Positions 1 through 8,069 of a DNA stretch of 64,000 nt are shown here, in pieces. How positions within the stretch are numbered: position 1 is the first letter of the stretch; each line of letters opens with the position of its first letter. The stretch comes from Streptomyces qinzhouensis (GTDB taxonomy: Bacteria > Actinomycetota > Actinomycetes > Streptomycetales > Streptomycetaceae). Under the pieces are notes generated by a model. The model had not been told where the DNA came from. It did no database searches and worked only from the letters and a program-made list of their open reading frames with translations. The DNA is taken from NCBI RefSeq assembly GCF_007856155.1, contig NZ_CP042266.1:7316001-7380000 (forward strand), written 5' to 3'. The translations under genes and the position numbers were made by a program.

Positions 1-77
1 AGTGGACCCACCGCGGAAGCGGGGCTTCGGGATGACAGGAGGGCCGGCCGGAACAGTTCGTAGCAGAGGTCATGCCC

Positions 78-160
78 GGAGCCGGTGTCCGCGGTCCTGC
101 CCGGCCGCGGAGCCGGTGCCCGCGGTCCTGCCCGGCCGCGGAGCCGGCGTCCGCGGTGGT
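78..160. repeat. 31-bp direct repeat, about 2.7 copies
   Basis: Two nearly identical 31-bp units begin at 78 and 109 (each starts GGAGCCGGTG), followed by a partial third from 140. The copies are adjacent with no spacers, so this is not a CRISPR array. It lies just downstream of the M24 gene stop. I see no gene in 1-189. Confidence 0.75.
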
Positions 161-189
161 GACCGGACACGACCTGGTGAAAGGGCTGG

Positions 190-897
190 TCAGGCCAGAT
201 CGAGCAGCTGCTCGTAGAAGCCGCCGAAGCCGCGCTCACGGTCCACGAAGTGCAGCTCCAGGATCCAGTGGCACTCTCTCCCGCTGCGGTCGGTTCGCCG
301 CAGCGGGGAGTCGTTCTCCGGGGCGATGTAGGACTCCGTCTTCGCCCCGTCGTTCAACTCGTGCGGGAACTCACCGACGAGATGGCCGGTGTGCCAGGTG
401 CCGATCTCCCAGCCGGCCTCCCCGGCCAGCCGTTCCATCTCGGCGTACAGCTGCCGACCGGTGATGTCCTGATCGGCCTGGAACGCGGCGCGCCCGGCGT
501 CGAAGACCCGCGGCAGGTCGGACAGAAGCCGCTGCTTGTCCGGATCGTCCCCGAAGACGTAGGTGCGGCCGAAGTCCGCCTCGTACTCCTCGAAGATCGG
601 ACCGAAGTCGACGAAGGCGACATCGTCCTCACCGATGACCCGGTCCGGCGGGTTGTCCCGGTACGGCCGCAGGGTGTTGGGCCCGGATCGGACGATCCGC
701 TTGTGCCAGTGCCGGGTCGTGCCGAACAGTTCGTTGGCCAGGTCCCGGACCCGGTCGCTCGCCTCCCGCTCCCCGACCCCCGGTACGACCAGCCCGCGAG
801 CCTCCACCTCGGCGAACAGCACGATCGCCTTCTCCTGCGCCGCCACCAGGCCCGCGACGCGCCGGTCTTCCTGCGGACCGGGAGGATCGGATGTCAT
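190..897 (-). CDS. M24-family metallopeptidase (aminopeptidase P-like)
   Basis: Encodes 235 aa with the pita-bread fold signature of family M24 (creatinase/aminopeptidase P/methionine aminopeptidase). Candidate metal ligands are D97 (VDFG), D108 (DFG), H172 in GHLVGEFPHE, E214 (LEL) and E229 near the C-terminus. The length matches the catalytic domain alone, without the N-terminal domain of aminopeptidase P. I chose the ATG at 897 because a GGGAG sits about 8 nt upstream; the frame is open 63 nt further but without a good site. No signal peptide is visible, so it is probably cytoplasmic. The substrate cannot be told: members may be peptidases or creatinase-like hydrolases. It is separated from the next gene by a strong hairpin at 1027-1066. 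Confidence 0.85.
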   Translation of the reverse strand: MTSDPPGPQEDRRVAGLVAAQEKAIVLFAEVEARGLVVPGVGEREASDRVRDLANELFGTTRHWHKRIVRSGPNTLRPYRDNPPDRVIGEDDVAFVDFGPIFEEYEADFGRTYVFGDDPDKQRLLSDLPRVFDAGRAAFQADQDITGRQLYAEMERLAGEAGWEIGTWHTGHLVGEFPHELNDGAKTESYIAPENDSPLRRTDRSGRECHWILELHFVDRERGFGGFYEQLLDLA

Positions 898-1026
898 GTC
901 GGTACTCCCGCGTCTCTCGCAACCCATCGGACGGACCTTGAATCCCAGCTGAGCGATCAAGGAATTTTACCCGGCCGGTTCGGCCGCTCGGCAGTGAGGT
1001 GCCCACCGTCATCGGCAGGCCGTCGG

Positions 1027-1066
1027 CCGGCCGGATTCCGTGGCCGCTCCCACGGAATCCGGCCGG
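1027..1066. terminator. Rho-independent-like hairpin after secreted protease gene
   Basis: Perfect 17-bp inverted repeat (inner arms CGGCCGGATTCCGTGG and its complement) with a 6-nt loop, 6 nt past the protease stop codon on the minus strand. There is no clear U-tract, as is common in high-GC actinobacteria. Confidence 0.85.
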
Positions 1067-1072
1067 GTGGCG

Positions 1073-1846
1073 TCAGTTCACGGGGAGGCCGAGGTCGGCC
1101 GCGACCGCGCTGGTGCGGACGAAGACCGACTTCAGAAGCTCGGAGTCGCAGTACTTGTTGCCGGTGGTGACGATGCCGATCACCTTGCCGCCTGCCACCA
1201 GCGGGCCGCCCGAGTCGCCGCGGCAGATGCTGTTCTGCGTCCCGGCGGGCGGCGTACCGCAGACCTTCTTGGCGAGGGTGTCGGTGGAGTCGGTGAAGGG
1301 ATCGCACTGAGCGATCGGCGAGAGGGTGAGCGACGCCGACTTCAGCCGGGTGGCGTTGGTGTCACGCGCGATCCTTCCCCAGCCCACGGCCTTGGCGGTG
1401 CTGCCCACCCGGTAGAGAGCCTTGTCCTTGGGGCCCGCGACGGGCAGGGTGGCGTACGGCATCGGCTGGGCGAGGGTGATCACCGCGGCGTCGTTGACCA
1501 GCCCGGTCTGGTCGTACCCGGGGTGGAGGGCGATGGAACTGATCGCGCGGACCGTTCCCTTCGTGCTCGCCAGTTCGGTACGGCCGCCGATGACCTTCAT
1601 ATCGGTCGCGGTCGCGTCGTCGACACAGTGGGCCGCCGTGAGCACCTTGGTGGGTGCCACCAGGGTGCCGCCGCACGCCTGAAGGCCGTCCGGGGTGGTC
1701 AGCAGCATCGCGTACGGATGGTCCGTGACGGTGGTGTTCTGCCCGCCGTGGATGGCGGTGGCCGGGGCGGTGGTGACCGCGAGAGTGGTCACCGCGAGCG
1801 CCGAGGTGGTGAGTACGGCAGCCGTAGCCCTGGTGAAGACCGGCAT
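1073..1846 (-). CDS. Secreted S1A (chymotrypsin-fold) serine protease
   Basis: A 257-aa secreted endopeptidase. Residues 1-31 form a signal peptide ending APATA, followed directly by IHGG, the equivalent of the mature IVGG start. Signal peptidase alone might therefore create the activating Ile N-terminus, since no propeptide is obvious. The triad is H73 (TAAHC), D119 (NDAAV) and S212 (GDSGGP). Counting back from S212, the residue equivalent to chymotrypsin 189 is Ser rather than the trypsin Asp, so strict Arg/Lys specificity is not assured. Start 1846 is preceded by an AGGGA; a start at 1870 would add eight residues before the signal peptide. A hairpin follows the stop. It lies downstream of paaE but probably has its own promoter in the 141-nt gap. 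Confidence 0.92.
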   Translation of the reverse strand: MPVFTRATAAVLTTSALAVTTLAVTTAPATAIHGGQNTTVTDHPYAMLLTTPDGLQACGGTLVAPTKVLTAAHCVDDATATDMKVIGGRTELASTKGTVRAISSIALHPGYDQTGLVNDAAVITLAQPMPYATLPVAGPKDKALYRVGSTAKAVGWGRIARDTNATRLKSASLTLSPIAQCDPFTDSTDTLAKKVCGTPPAGTQNSICRGDSGGPLVAGGKVIGIVTTGNKYCDSELLKSVFVRTSAVAADLGLPVN

Positions 1847-1987
1847 GGTTTCCCTTTCGATCCACGGCACGCGGCCGTCCGGCCACGTGCTCCGCGCAGC
1901 AGGACGGAGAATCAGGCCGGTGCGTTCCCTTTTCCCTTGTACGGGACAGGTGTTCGTGGGGAGGGCGCCTGCGGCGAGCCCGGCGGT

Positions 1988-3118
1988 TCAGCTGTCGAAG
2001 TCGACGGTCAGGGTGGCCGAGACCGGATGCGACTGGCAGGTAAGGACATAGCCGGCGTCGACCTCGGCGGGCTCGAGAGCGTAGTTGCGGCGCATGTCCG
2101 CCGTACCGTCGGTGACCAGGGCACGGCAGGTGCCGCAGACCCCGCCCTTGCAGGCGAACGGCAGATCGGGGCGGGTCCGCTGGGCGCCGTCGAGGATGCT
2201 CCGGTCCCGGGGGAGCGCCGAGGTGGTGGAGCGGCCGTCGAGGGTGACGGTGACCCGGCTGACGGGTCCCGCGGTGACGGTCTCCTCGTGCCGCGTCTCC
2301 CGGACGGGCTCGTCGTCGGCGTAGAAGAGCTCCTGGTGGACGCGGGCGCCGGGGACGCCGAGGCCGGCCAGGACCCGCTGGGCGTCGCGGACCATGCCGT
2401 GCGGTCCGCACAGCCACCAGTGGTCGGCGGTCTCCACGTCCACCAGGGCGCCGACGAGTGCCGACAGCCGGTCGGCGTCGAGACGGCCGGAGAGCACCTC
2501 GGCCTCGCGGGGTTCGCGCGAGAGCACATGAGCGAGCTGGAAGCGGCCCGGGTACAGATCCTTCACATCGGCCAGCTCATCGGCGAACATCACGGTCCCG
2601 GAGCGCCGGTTGCCGTAGAAGAGGGTGACCTTCGAGCGGGAATCCGCGGCCAGGACCGATTCGGCGATGGAGAGCATGGGAGTGATGCCCGAGCCCGCCG
2701 CGACCAGTACATGGTGGCCCGGGGCGGTGAGATCCGGGGTGAAAGCGCCGGTGGGCGCCATCACCTCGACGGTCTCGCCGGGGCGTATCCCGTGCACCAG
2801 CCAGGAGGAGAACAGCCCGCCGGGCACCACCCGTACACCGATGCGCGGGGCTGAACCGGCCGCCGAGCAGATGGAGTACGAGCGGCGCTCGTCACGGCCG
2901 TCGATCTCACGCCGGAGGGTGAGGGACTCGCCCGGGGAGAAGGCGAACTCCTGGGCCAGTTCGGCCGGTATGTCGAAGCCGACCGTGGCCGCGTCCTCGC
3001 ACAGCGGCTGGACGCCGGACACCCGCAAGGGGTGGAAGACCGGTCGACGGCGGGCGTTCGGCCGGGGTGCCGGGGCGGTGCCGGGCGGGGTCGGCGGGCC
3101 TGCCGTCGGGTTGTCCAT
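1988..3118 (-). CDS. paaE: Phenylacetyl-CoA epoxidase reductase subunit PaaE
   Basis: A 376-aa reductase that moves electrons from NAD(P)H through FAD and a 2Fe-2S cluster to the PaaABC(D) ring-epoxidising complex. An FAD-binding ferredoxin-reductase domain (RRSYS about 78-82) is followed by an NAD(P) domain (GSGITP 142-147; CGPHGM about 237). The C-terminal plant-type ferredoxin has Cys at 323, 328, 331 and 361 (CKGGVCGTC...C). It is the last gene of paaABCDE; its ATG overlaps the paaD stop (TGATG, one shared base), so translation is coupled. The longer open frame upstream lies inside paaD. Confidence 0.96.
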   Translation of the reverse strand: MDNPTAGPPTPPGTAPAPRPNARRRPVFHPLRVSGVQPLCEDAATVGFDIPAELAQEFAFSPGESLTLRREIDGRDERRSYSICSAAGSAPRIGVRVVPGGLFSSWLVHGIRPGETVEVMAPTGAFTPDLTAPGHHVLVAAGSGITPMLSIAESVLAADSRSKVTLFYGNRRSGTVMFADELADVKDLYPGRFQLAHVLSREPREAEVLSGRLDADRLSALVGALVDVETADHWWLCGPHGMVRDAQRVLAGLGVPGARVHQELFYADDEPVRETRHEETVTAGPVSRVTVTLDGRSTTSALPRDRSILDGAQRTRPDLPFACKGGVCGTCRALVTDGTADMRRNYALEPAEVDAGYVLTCQSHPVSATLTVDFDS

Positions 3119-3630
3119 CAGATCTCCTTGAAGTACTCGAACGGCTCGCGGCAGGCGCGGCAGCGCCACAGCGCCTTGCAGGCGGTCGCGGCGAAGCGGG
3201 AGGTCTCCTCGGTGTCCGCCGATCCGCAGTGGGGGCACGGCACCGTGCGCCGGGTGGGTGCCAGCACCAGGGGCACCGGGCCGTCGGGGCGGCGGGGGGC
3301 CGCACCGGGTGGCGCGATGCCGTGGGCCGCGAGCTTGCGGCGGCCCGCCGGGGTGATCCAGTCGCTGGTCCAGGGCGGGGAGAGCAGGGTACGGATCTCC
3401 ACCTGCTCGAAGCCCGCGTCCCGGAGCCTGGCCGCGACGTCCGCGCGCATCTCGGCGATGGCCGGACAGCCCGAATAGGTCGGGGTCAGGCTCGCGATCA
3501 CCGTCCCGTCGGGGGTCGTCTCGACAGCCCGCAGAACACCGAGCTCGGCCAGGGTGAGCATGGGCAATTCGGGGTCGGGCACCTGCGCGGCGATCCGCCG
3601 GGCGCGCCGCGCGGTGCCGCCGGGGGTCAC
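3118..3630 (-). CDS. paaD: Phenylacetyl-CoA epoxidase assembly/maturation protein PaaD
   Basis: A 170-aa protein with an N-terminal MIP18/DUF59-type domain (PDPELPMLTL, then SGCPAIAEM) and a C-terminal zinc ribbon (CPHCGS...CRAC), the usual PaaD layout. PaaD is linked to iron-sulphur maturation of the phenylacetyl-CoA epoxygenase complex. I chose the GTG at 3630: it overlaps the paaC stop as GTGA and has a GGAGG 7 nt upstream. An adjacent GTG at 3633 is possible. It sits between paaC and paaE with overlapping ends on both sides, so stoichiometric co-translation is likely. Confidence 0.95.
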   Translation of the reverse strand: MTPGGTARRARRIAAQVPDPELPMLTLAELGVLRAVETTPDGTVIASLTPTYSGCPAIAEMRADVAARLRDAGFEQVEIRTLLSPPWTSDWITPAGRRKLAAHGIAPPGAAPRRPDGPVPLVLAPTRRTVPCPHCGSADTEETSRFAATACKALWRCRACREPFEYFKEI

Positions 3631-4454
3631 CACGCCGCCTCCGGATGGGCGCGGGCCACGCTCTGCAGCTCGGTCAGGAGCGGGGCGAGATATCCGGTGT
3701 GGTCGCCGTCCCGGCCGGCGCCCGGCAGCGGCCGAGCCGCCGGCAGGGGCAGCCCGGTCTCCTCGCCGACCCGGCGCAGTACGGCGACGACCTCGTCCCG
3801 TGCGTCGTACGCGGTGAACAGCTCGTCGAGATACGGGGCGGTCCGCTCCAGCGCGGTGACCATTCGGCGGTGCGACTCCTCGGTGCCGTCGCCCAGACGC
3901 ACCGCCCACTCCGCCGCGTACTGGCGGTGGTACGTCAGCTCCTGGACGCCCTTCACGGCGATCGCCGCCAGCACCGGGTCGGGGTGCGAGCCGAGCGACT
4001 GGAAGTGGGCGAGCCGCCAGCTGGACAGCACCAGCAGCCGGACGACGGAGAACGCGAAGTCCCCGCAGGGGAGTTCGGACAGCCGGACATTGCGGAAGTC
4101 CTGTGCGTCCCGGAAGTAGGCGTACGCGTCCTCGCCGCGCCCGCTGCCGTCGGTCTGCCCGGCGCGGGCGTAGAGCAGCCGGGCCTGGCCGAGCAGGTCG
4201 AGCCCGATATTGGCCAGGGCAACCTCCTCCTCCAGCTCGGGCGCCCGGGTGGTCCACTCGGCCAGCCGCTGGGCGGAGATCAGGGCGTCGTCGCCGAGCG
4301 CGACGCACTGTGCGGCCAGCCGTCCGGCGTCCACGCCTTCGGGCACGGCCGTGTCCACCCCGTGCAGGGGGTCCTCGAAGCCGGTGCCGTAGGCCCAGCG
4401 GGCATCGTCCTCGTGCCCCTCGGCGAGGGCGAGGTACACATGGTCGTCGCTCAT
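3627..4454 (-). CDS. paaC: Phenylacetyl-CoA epoxidase structural subunit PaaC
   Basis: A 275-aa ferritin-fold subunit that pairs with catalytic PaaA in the oxygenase core of ring-1,2-phenylacetyl-CoA epoxidase. Family features include the ALANIGLDLLGQARLLYA helix and the GDFAFSVVRLL segment. Family knowledge says PaaC does not itself carry the active di-iron site. Start 4454 has GAGGAG at good spacing, 10 nt after the paaB stop at 4465. The stop overlaps the paaD start. Confidence 0.95.
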   Translation of the reverse strand: MSDDHVYLALAEGHEDDARWAYGTGFEDPLHGVDTAVPEGVDAGRLAAQCVALGDDALISAQRLAEWTTRAPELEEEVALANIGLDLLGQARLLYARAGQTDGSGRGEDAYAYFRDAQDFRNVRLSELPCGDFAFSVVRLLVLSSWRLAHFQSLGSHPDPVLAAIAVKGVQELTYHRQYAAEWAVRLGDGTEESHRRMVTALERTAPYLDELFTAYDARDEVVAVLRRVGEETGLPLPAARPLPGAGRDGDHTGYLAPLLTELQSVARAHPEAAW

Positions 4455-4464
4455 GCCCTGCTCC

Positions 4465-4761
4465 TCAGATATGGGGGACGTCGTCGGGGATGTCGTAGAA
4501 GGTGGGGTGGCGGTAGACCTTGTCGGCGCTGGGCGCGAAGAACGGGTCCTTCTCGTCGCGGGTGGAGGCGGCGATGTGCTCCGAGCGCACCACCCAGAGG
4601 GAGACGCCCTCGTTGCGCCGGGTGTAGAGGTCTCGCGCATGGGTGAGGGCCATGGTGTCGTCCGCCGCGTGCAGTGAGCCCACATGGACGTGGTTCAGTC
4701 CGCGCTTGCCGCGTACGAACACCTCGTAGAGCGGCCACTCGCCCCGGGTGGTGTCACTCAT
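4465..4761 (-). CDS. paaB: Phenylacetyl-CoA epoxidase subunit PaaB
   Basis: A 98-aa small subunit that bridges PaaAC heterodimers. WPLYEVFVRGKRGLNHVHVG and the FYDIPDD C-terminus are typical of the family. The start at 4761 has a GGGAG site. A second in-frame ATG at 4785 overlaps the paaA stop as ATGA and has its own GGAAG. The two starts arise from a 24-bp imperfect tandem duplication at 4756-4803, so a form with eight extra N-terminal residues (MSGEGSGG) is possible. Confidence 0.95.
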   Translation of the reverse strand: MSDTTRGEWPLYEVFVRGKRGLNHVHVGSLHAADDTMALTHARDLYTRRNEGVSLWVVRSEHIAASTRDEKDPFFAPSADKVYRHPTFYDIPDDVPHI

Positions 4762-4803
4762 GCCGCCGCTCCCTTCCCCGCTCATGCCGCCACTTCCTTC
4801 TCC
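4756..4803. repeat. 24-bp tandem duplication of the paaB start region
   Basis: Two adjacent 24-bp copies (4756-4779 and 4780-4803) agree at 20 of 24 positions. On the minus strand each carries a GGAAG/GGGAG site, an ATG and the next codon. The upstream copy overlaps the end of paaA. Confidence 0.85.
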
Positions 4804-5747
4804 GCGCGGGCCGCCCGCCTGGCCGCGTGCGCGGCGGCGGCCTGCCGGACCCAGGCGCCCTCCTCGTGGGCGGATCGTCTGCGCGCCACCCGTTCGGTGT
4901 TGCACGGGCCGTCGCCGCGGATGACCCGCTGGAGTTCGGACCAGTCGGGGGTGCCGAAGTCGTGGCGGCCGCGCTCCTCGTTCCAGCGCAGGTCGGGATC
5001 GGGCAGGGTGACACCGAGCTTCTCGGCCTGTGGGACGGTCATGTCGACGAACCGCTGCCGCAGTTCGTCGTTGCTGTGGCGTTTGATCTTCCAGGCCATC
5101 GACGCGGCCGAGTTGGGCGAGTCCCCGTCGGGCGGGCCGAACATCATCAGCGACGGCCACCACCAGCGGTCCACCGCGTCCTGCACCATCTCCCGCTGGG
5201 CCTCGGTGCCGCGCATCATCGTCAGCAGGAGCTCGTAGCCCTGCCGCTGGTGGAAGGACTCCTCCTTGCAGATCCGTACCATCGCGCGGGCGTACGGCCC
5301 GTACGAGCTCCGGCAGAGCGGGACCTGGTTGCAGATCGCCGCGCCGTCCACGAACCAGCCGATCACCCCGACGTCGGCGAAGGTGGGGGTGGGGTAGTTG
5401 AAGATGGAGGAGTACTTCTGGCGGCCCTCGATCAGCCGCTCGGTGAGGTCCGCCCGGTCGGCGCCCAGGGTCTCGGCCGCCGAATAGAGGTAGAGGCCGT
5501 GCCCGGCCTCGTCCTGGACCTTCGCGAACAGGATGGCCTTACGGCGCAGCGACGGCGCCCGGGTGATCCACTCGCCCTCGGGCTGCATGCCGATGATCTC
5601 CGAGTGGGCGTGCTGGGCGATCTGCCGGATGAGCGTCTTGCGGTATCCGTCCGGCATCCAGTCACGCGGTTCTATTCGCTGGTCGCGGGCGATCGTCGCG
5701 TCGAATTGCTCCTGGAGCGGCGCTGGTGCCGTGGGTGTCGTGGTCAT
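4782..5747 (-). CDS. paaA: Phenylacetyl-CoA epoxidase catalytic subunit PaaA
   Basis: A 321-aa di-iron oxygenase subunit that epoxidises the aromatic ring of phenylacetyl-CoA, the committing step of the aerobic hybrid pathway. Ferritin-fold iron-ligand motifs are visible: E50, E80-x2-H83 (DEAGH) and E163-x2-H166 (EESFH). Length and the surrounding sequence ([27 protein letters not shown]) are typical. It is the first gene of paaABCDE. The leader carries a 14-bp palindrome (5762-5775) also found at the paaJ/paaK promoter, so the operon is probably controlled by a repressor that senses phenylacetyl-CoA; that link is inference. Confidence 0.97.
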   Translation of the reverse strand: MTTTPTAPAPLQEQFDATIARDQRIEPRDWMPDGYRKTLIRQIAQHAHSEIIGMQPEGEWITRAPSLRRKAILFAKVQDEAGHGLYLYSAAETLGADRADLTERLIEGRQKYSSIFNYPTPTFADVGVIGWFVDGAAICNQVPLCRSSYGPYARAMVRICKEESFHQRQGYELLLTMMRGTEAQREMVQDAVDRWWWPSLMMFGPPDGDSPNSAASMAWKIKRHSNDELRQRFVDMTVPQAEKLGVTLPDPDLRWNEERGRHDFGTPDWSELQRVIRGDGPCNTERVARRRSAHEEGAWVRQAAAAHAARRAARAEKEVAA

Positions 5748-5761
5748 CGGATCCCGTCCCT

Positions 5762-5775
5762 ACCGATCGTTCGGT
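5762..5775. promoter_or_regulatory. Palindromic operator ACCGA-N4-TCGGT upstream of paaA
   Basis: The sequence ACCGATCGTTCGGT ends 15 nt before the paaA start. The same arms recur at 8246-8259. A TetR-type PaaR operator is the likeliest reading; the regulator itself is not identified in this window. Confidence 0.7.
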
Positions 5776-5884
5776 CTGCGTCAGTGTGGCGTGTTTCCCC
5801 CGGCCGGGCAAGACCCGGGGCCGGGACGAGAGCGCTACCGGCGGCGCCCTCGCTCCGGCCGCTCCGGCCGGGCCCGCCCGTGGT

Positions 5885-6787
5885 TCACGGCCAGGGATAG
5901 AAACCCTGTCCGCTCTTTCGGCCCAGTTCGCCGCGGGCGACCTTGTCGCGCAGCAGCCGCGGGGGCGCGAAACGCTCGCCCAGCGTCGCGTGCAGATGCT
6001 CGGCGATGGCCAGCCGCACATCGAGCCCGACCAGGTCGGTCAGGCGCAGCGGCCCCATCGGATGCTTGTAACCCAGCCTCATGGCGTCGTCGATGGCCTC
6101 CGGTTCGGCCACCCCCTCCTCCACCATCCGGATCGCCTCCAGGCCCAGCGCCACGCCGAGGCGGCTGCTGGCGAACCCGGGGGAGTCCCGGACGACCACG
6201 TCCTTCTTGCCGAGCGCGTGGGTCCACTCCAGCGCCGCCCGCACGGTCGCGGGCAGGGTCTCCGGCGCCACCACGATCTCGATCAGCTCCGAGGCCGGGA
6301 CCGGGTTGAAGAAGTGCATGCCGACGAAGCGCCCGGGGCGGACCAGGGCCGATGCCAGTTCCGTGACGGACAGCGAACTGGTGTTGGTGGCCAGTACGGT
6401 CCGCGGGCCCACCGATCCCTCGGCCGCGGCCAGTAGCCGTGCCTTCAGCGCCGCGTCCTCGGGGACGGCTTCCACGATCAGATCTGCCGCCGGCGGCAGT
6501 GCGTCGACCGATGCCACGACGGTGACCCGCCCGAGCACCCGCTCGACCGGCTCGCTGAGCTTGCCCCGTTCGGCCGCCCTTCGCAGCCCGACGGCGATCC
6601 GCTCCAGCGCGGCCGCCGCGGCCGCCGTGTTCCCCTCGGCGACGGTGACCGCCGAACCGGCCGCGGCGAACGACTGCGCGATACCGGCGCCCATCCGGCC
6701 GCCGCCGATCACCCCGACGACCGCGGGTGCGGGCGGATTCGTCCCGTACCCGCCGCTGTCCTGCGGCTGTTGTGCCTCCTTACTCAT
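5885..6787 (-). CDS. paaH: 3-hydroxyacyl-CoA dehydrogenase (PaaH-like)
   Basis: A 300-aa NAD-dependent dehydrogenase of the 3-hydroxybutyryl-CoA/3-hydroxyadipyl-CoA family. In the paa pathway it would oxidise 3-hydroxyadipyl-CoA to 3-oxoadipyl-CoA. The Rossmann motif is GVIGGGRMGAG (25-35). Catalytic features are TNTSS (135-139), H158 in GMHFFNPVP and E170. The C-terminus has the usual SPGFASSRL and GRKSGQGFYPWP. I chose the ATG at 6787 (AAGGGAC upstream). It follows paaJ by 58 nt on the same strand and is very probably co-transcribed. A general butanoate role cannot be excluded from sequence alone. Confidence 0.88.
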   Translation of the reverse strand: MSKEAQQPQDSGGYGTNPPAPAVVGVIGGGRMGAGIAQSFAAAGSAVTVAEGNTAAAAAALERIAVGLRRAAERGKLSEPVERVLGRVTVVASVDALPPAADLIVEAVPEDAALKARLLAAAEGSVGPRTVLATNTSSLSVTELASALVRPGRFVGMHFFNPVPASELIEIVVAPETLPATVRAALEWTHALGKKDVVVRDSPGFASSRLGVALGLEAIRMVEEGVAEPEAIDDAMRLGYKHPMGPLRLTDLVGLDVRLAIAEHLHATLGERFAPPRLLRDKVARGELGRKSGQGFYPWP

Positions 6788-6845
6788 GCCCTGTCCCTTC
6801 GCCGCGCCGACGGTGCGTTCCGATCCGGATTCGTTGGTGTGCCGC

Positions 6846-8069
6846 TCATACCCGCTCCACCAGCATCGCGACGCCCTGGCCCACACCCACGCAGAGCGTG
6901 GCCAGACCGAGCCGGGCGTCCTCGCGCTCCAGCCGGCCGACGAGGGTGAGCAGGATGCGGGAGCCGGAGGAGCCGAGCGGATGTCCCAGCGCGATGGCGC
7001 CGCCGTCGGCGTTGACCTTCGCCTCGTCCAGCCCGAGCCGCCGGATGACGGCCAGTGCCTGGGCGGCGAACGCCTCGTTCAGCTCGACGGCTTCCAGGTC
7101 CCCGGCCGCTCGCCCGGCCCGGGCGAGCGCCTTCTCGGTGGCCGGCACCGGACCGAGGCCCATGAGCTGGGGCGGGACCCCGGCGGATGCCGAGGTGACG
7201 ATCCGGGCTCTGGGGGTGAGTCCGTACCGGCGTACGGCCGCACCGCTCGCGACCACCAGCGCCGAGGCCCCGTCGGAGAGGGGCGAGGCGGAGCCGGCGG
7301 TGACGATTCCGTCCTCGCGGAAGATGGTCCGCAGCTTCCCCAGTTGCTCCAGGGTGGTGCCCGGACGGGGGCCCTCGTCGCGGCTGACCTCGCCGTCCCG
7401 CACCGGTACCGGCACGATCTCACGGTCGAAGTGCCCGGCGTCCAGGGCGGAGACGGCCCGCCGATGGCTGCGGAGGGCGAAGGCATCGGAGTCGGCGCGG
7501 GTGATGCCGTCGAGCGCGGCGACCTCCTCGGCGGTCTCGCCCATCGACAGGGTGACCCTCACCGTCTCCTGACCGGCCCCGGCGGGCACCGCCCGGTCGG
7601 CCGAGGCGAAGCGGGGGTTGGTGAAGCGCCAGCCCAGCGAGGTGTCGTGGACCTCGCCCGGTTTGGCCCAGGGGGTACCGGGCTTGGACATCACCCAGGG
7701 CGCCCGGGTCATCGACTCCACCCCGCCCGCCACGACGATCCCGGCCTCGCCGGACCGGATCGTCTGGGCCGCCGAGGCCACGGCGGTCAGGCCCGAAGCG
7801 CAGAGCCGGTTGACCGTGTAGCCGGGCACCGTATGCGGAAGCCCGGCGAGCAGCACCGCCATCCGGGCCACGTCCCGGTTGTCCTCACCGGACTGGTTGG
7901 CCGCGCCGAGGATCACCTCGTCCACCGCCTCTCCCGGCACCCCGGCACGGCGGACGGCCTCGCCGACCACGAGGGCCGCGAGGTCGTCGGGGCGTACCGA
8001 GGCCAGTGCGCCGCCGTAGCGGCCCTGGGGGGTGCGGGTGCCGTCGATCAGAAAGACGTCCTCAGACAT
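6846..8069 (-). CDS. paaJ: Thiolase, probable 3-oxoadipyl-CoA thiolase (PaaJ-like)
   Basis: A 407-aa thiolase with nucleophile C90 (NRLCASG), H363 (GHPLGSSG) and C393 (CVGVGQG). In phenylacetate degradation PaaJ cleaves 3-oxoadipyl-CoA to acetyl-CoA and succinyl-CoA. The opening DVFLIDGTRTPQGRYGG and the NRDVARMAVLLAGLP segment match the PaaJ/PcaF branch. It is the first gene of the paaJ-paaH pair, divergent from paaK, and shares with it the palindrome at 8246-8259. A role in beta-ketoadipate catabolism is the main alternative, but the context favours phenylacetate. Confidence 0.88.
   Translation of the reverse strand: MSEDVFLIDGTRTPQGRYGGALASVRPDDLAALVVGEAVRRAGVPGEAVDEVILGAANQSGEDNRDVARMAVLLAGLPHTVPGYTVNRLCASGLTAVASAAQTIRSGEAGIVVAGGVESMTRAPWVMSKPGTPWAKPGEVHDTSLGWRFTNPRFASADRAVPAGAGQETVRVTLSMGETAEEVAALDGITRADSDAFALRSHRRAVSALDAGHFDREIVPVPVRDGEVSRDEGPRPGTTLEQLGKLRTIFREDGIVTAGSASPLSDGASALVVASGAAVRRYGLTPRARIVTSASAGVPPQLMGLGPVPATEKALARAGRAAGDLEAVELNEAFAAQALAVIRRLGLDEAKVNADGGAIALGHPLGSSGSRILLTLVGRLEREDARLGLATLCVGVGQGVAMLVERV

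Noticed and set aside
78..160. CRISPR array
   Set aside because: Repeats are directly adjacent without spacers and no cas gene is near.
1040..2854. Open frame of 604 codons on the plus strand across the secreted protease and paaE
   Set aside because: It is antisense to two genes with intact catalytic motifs, has low-complexity composition and no start signal.
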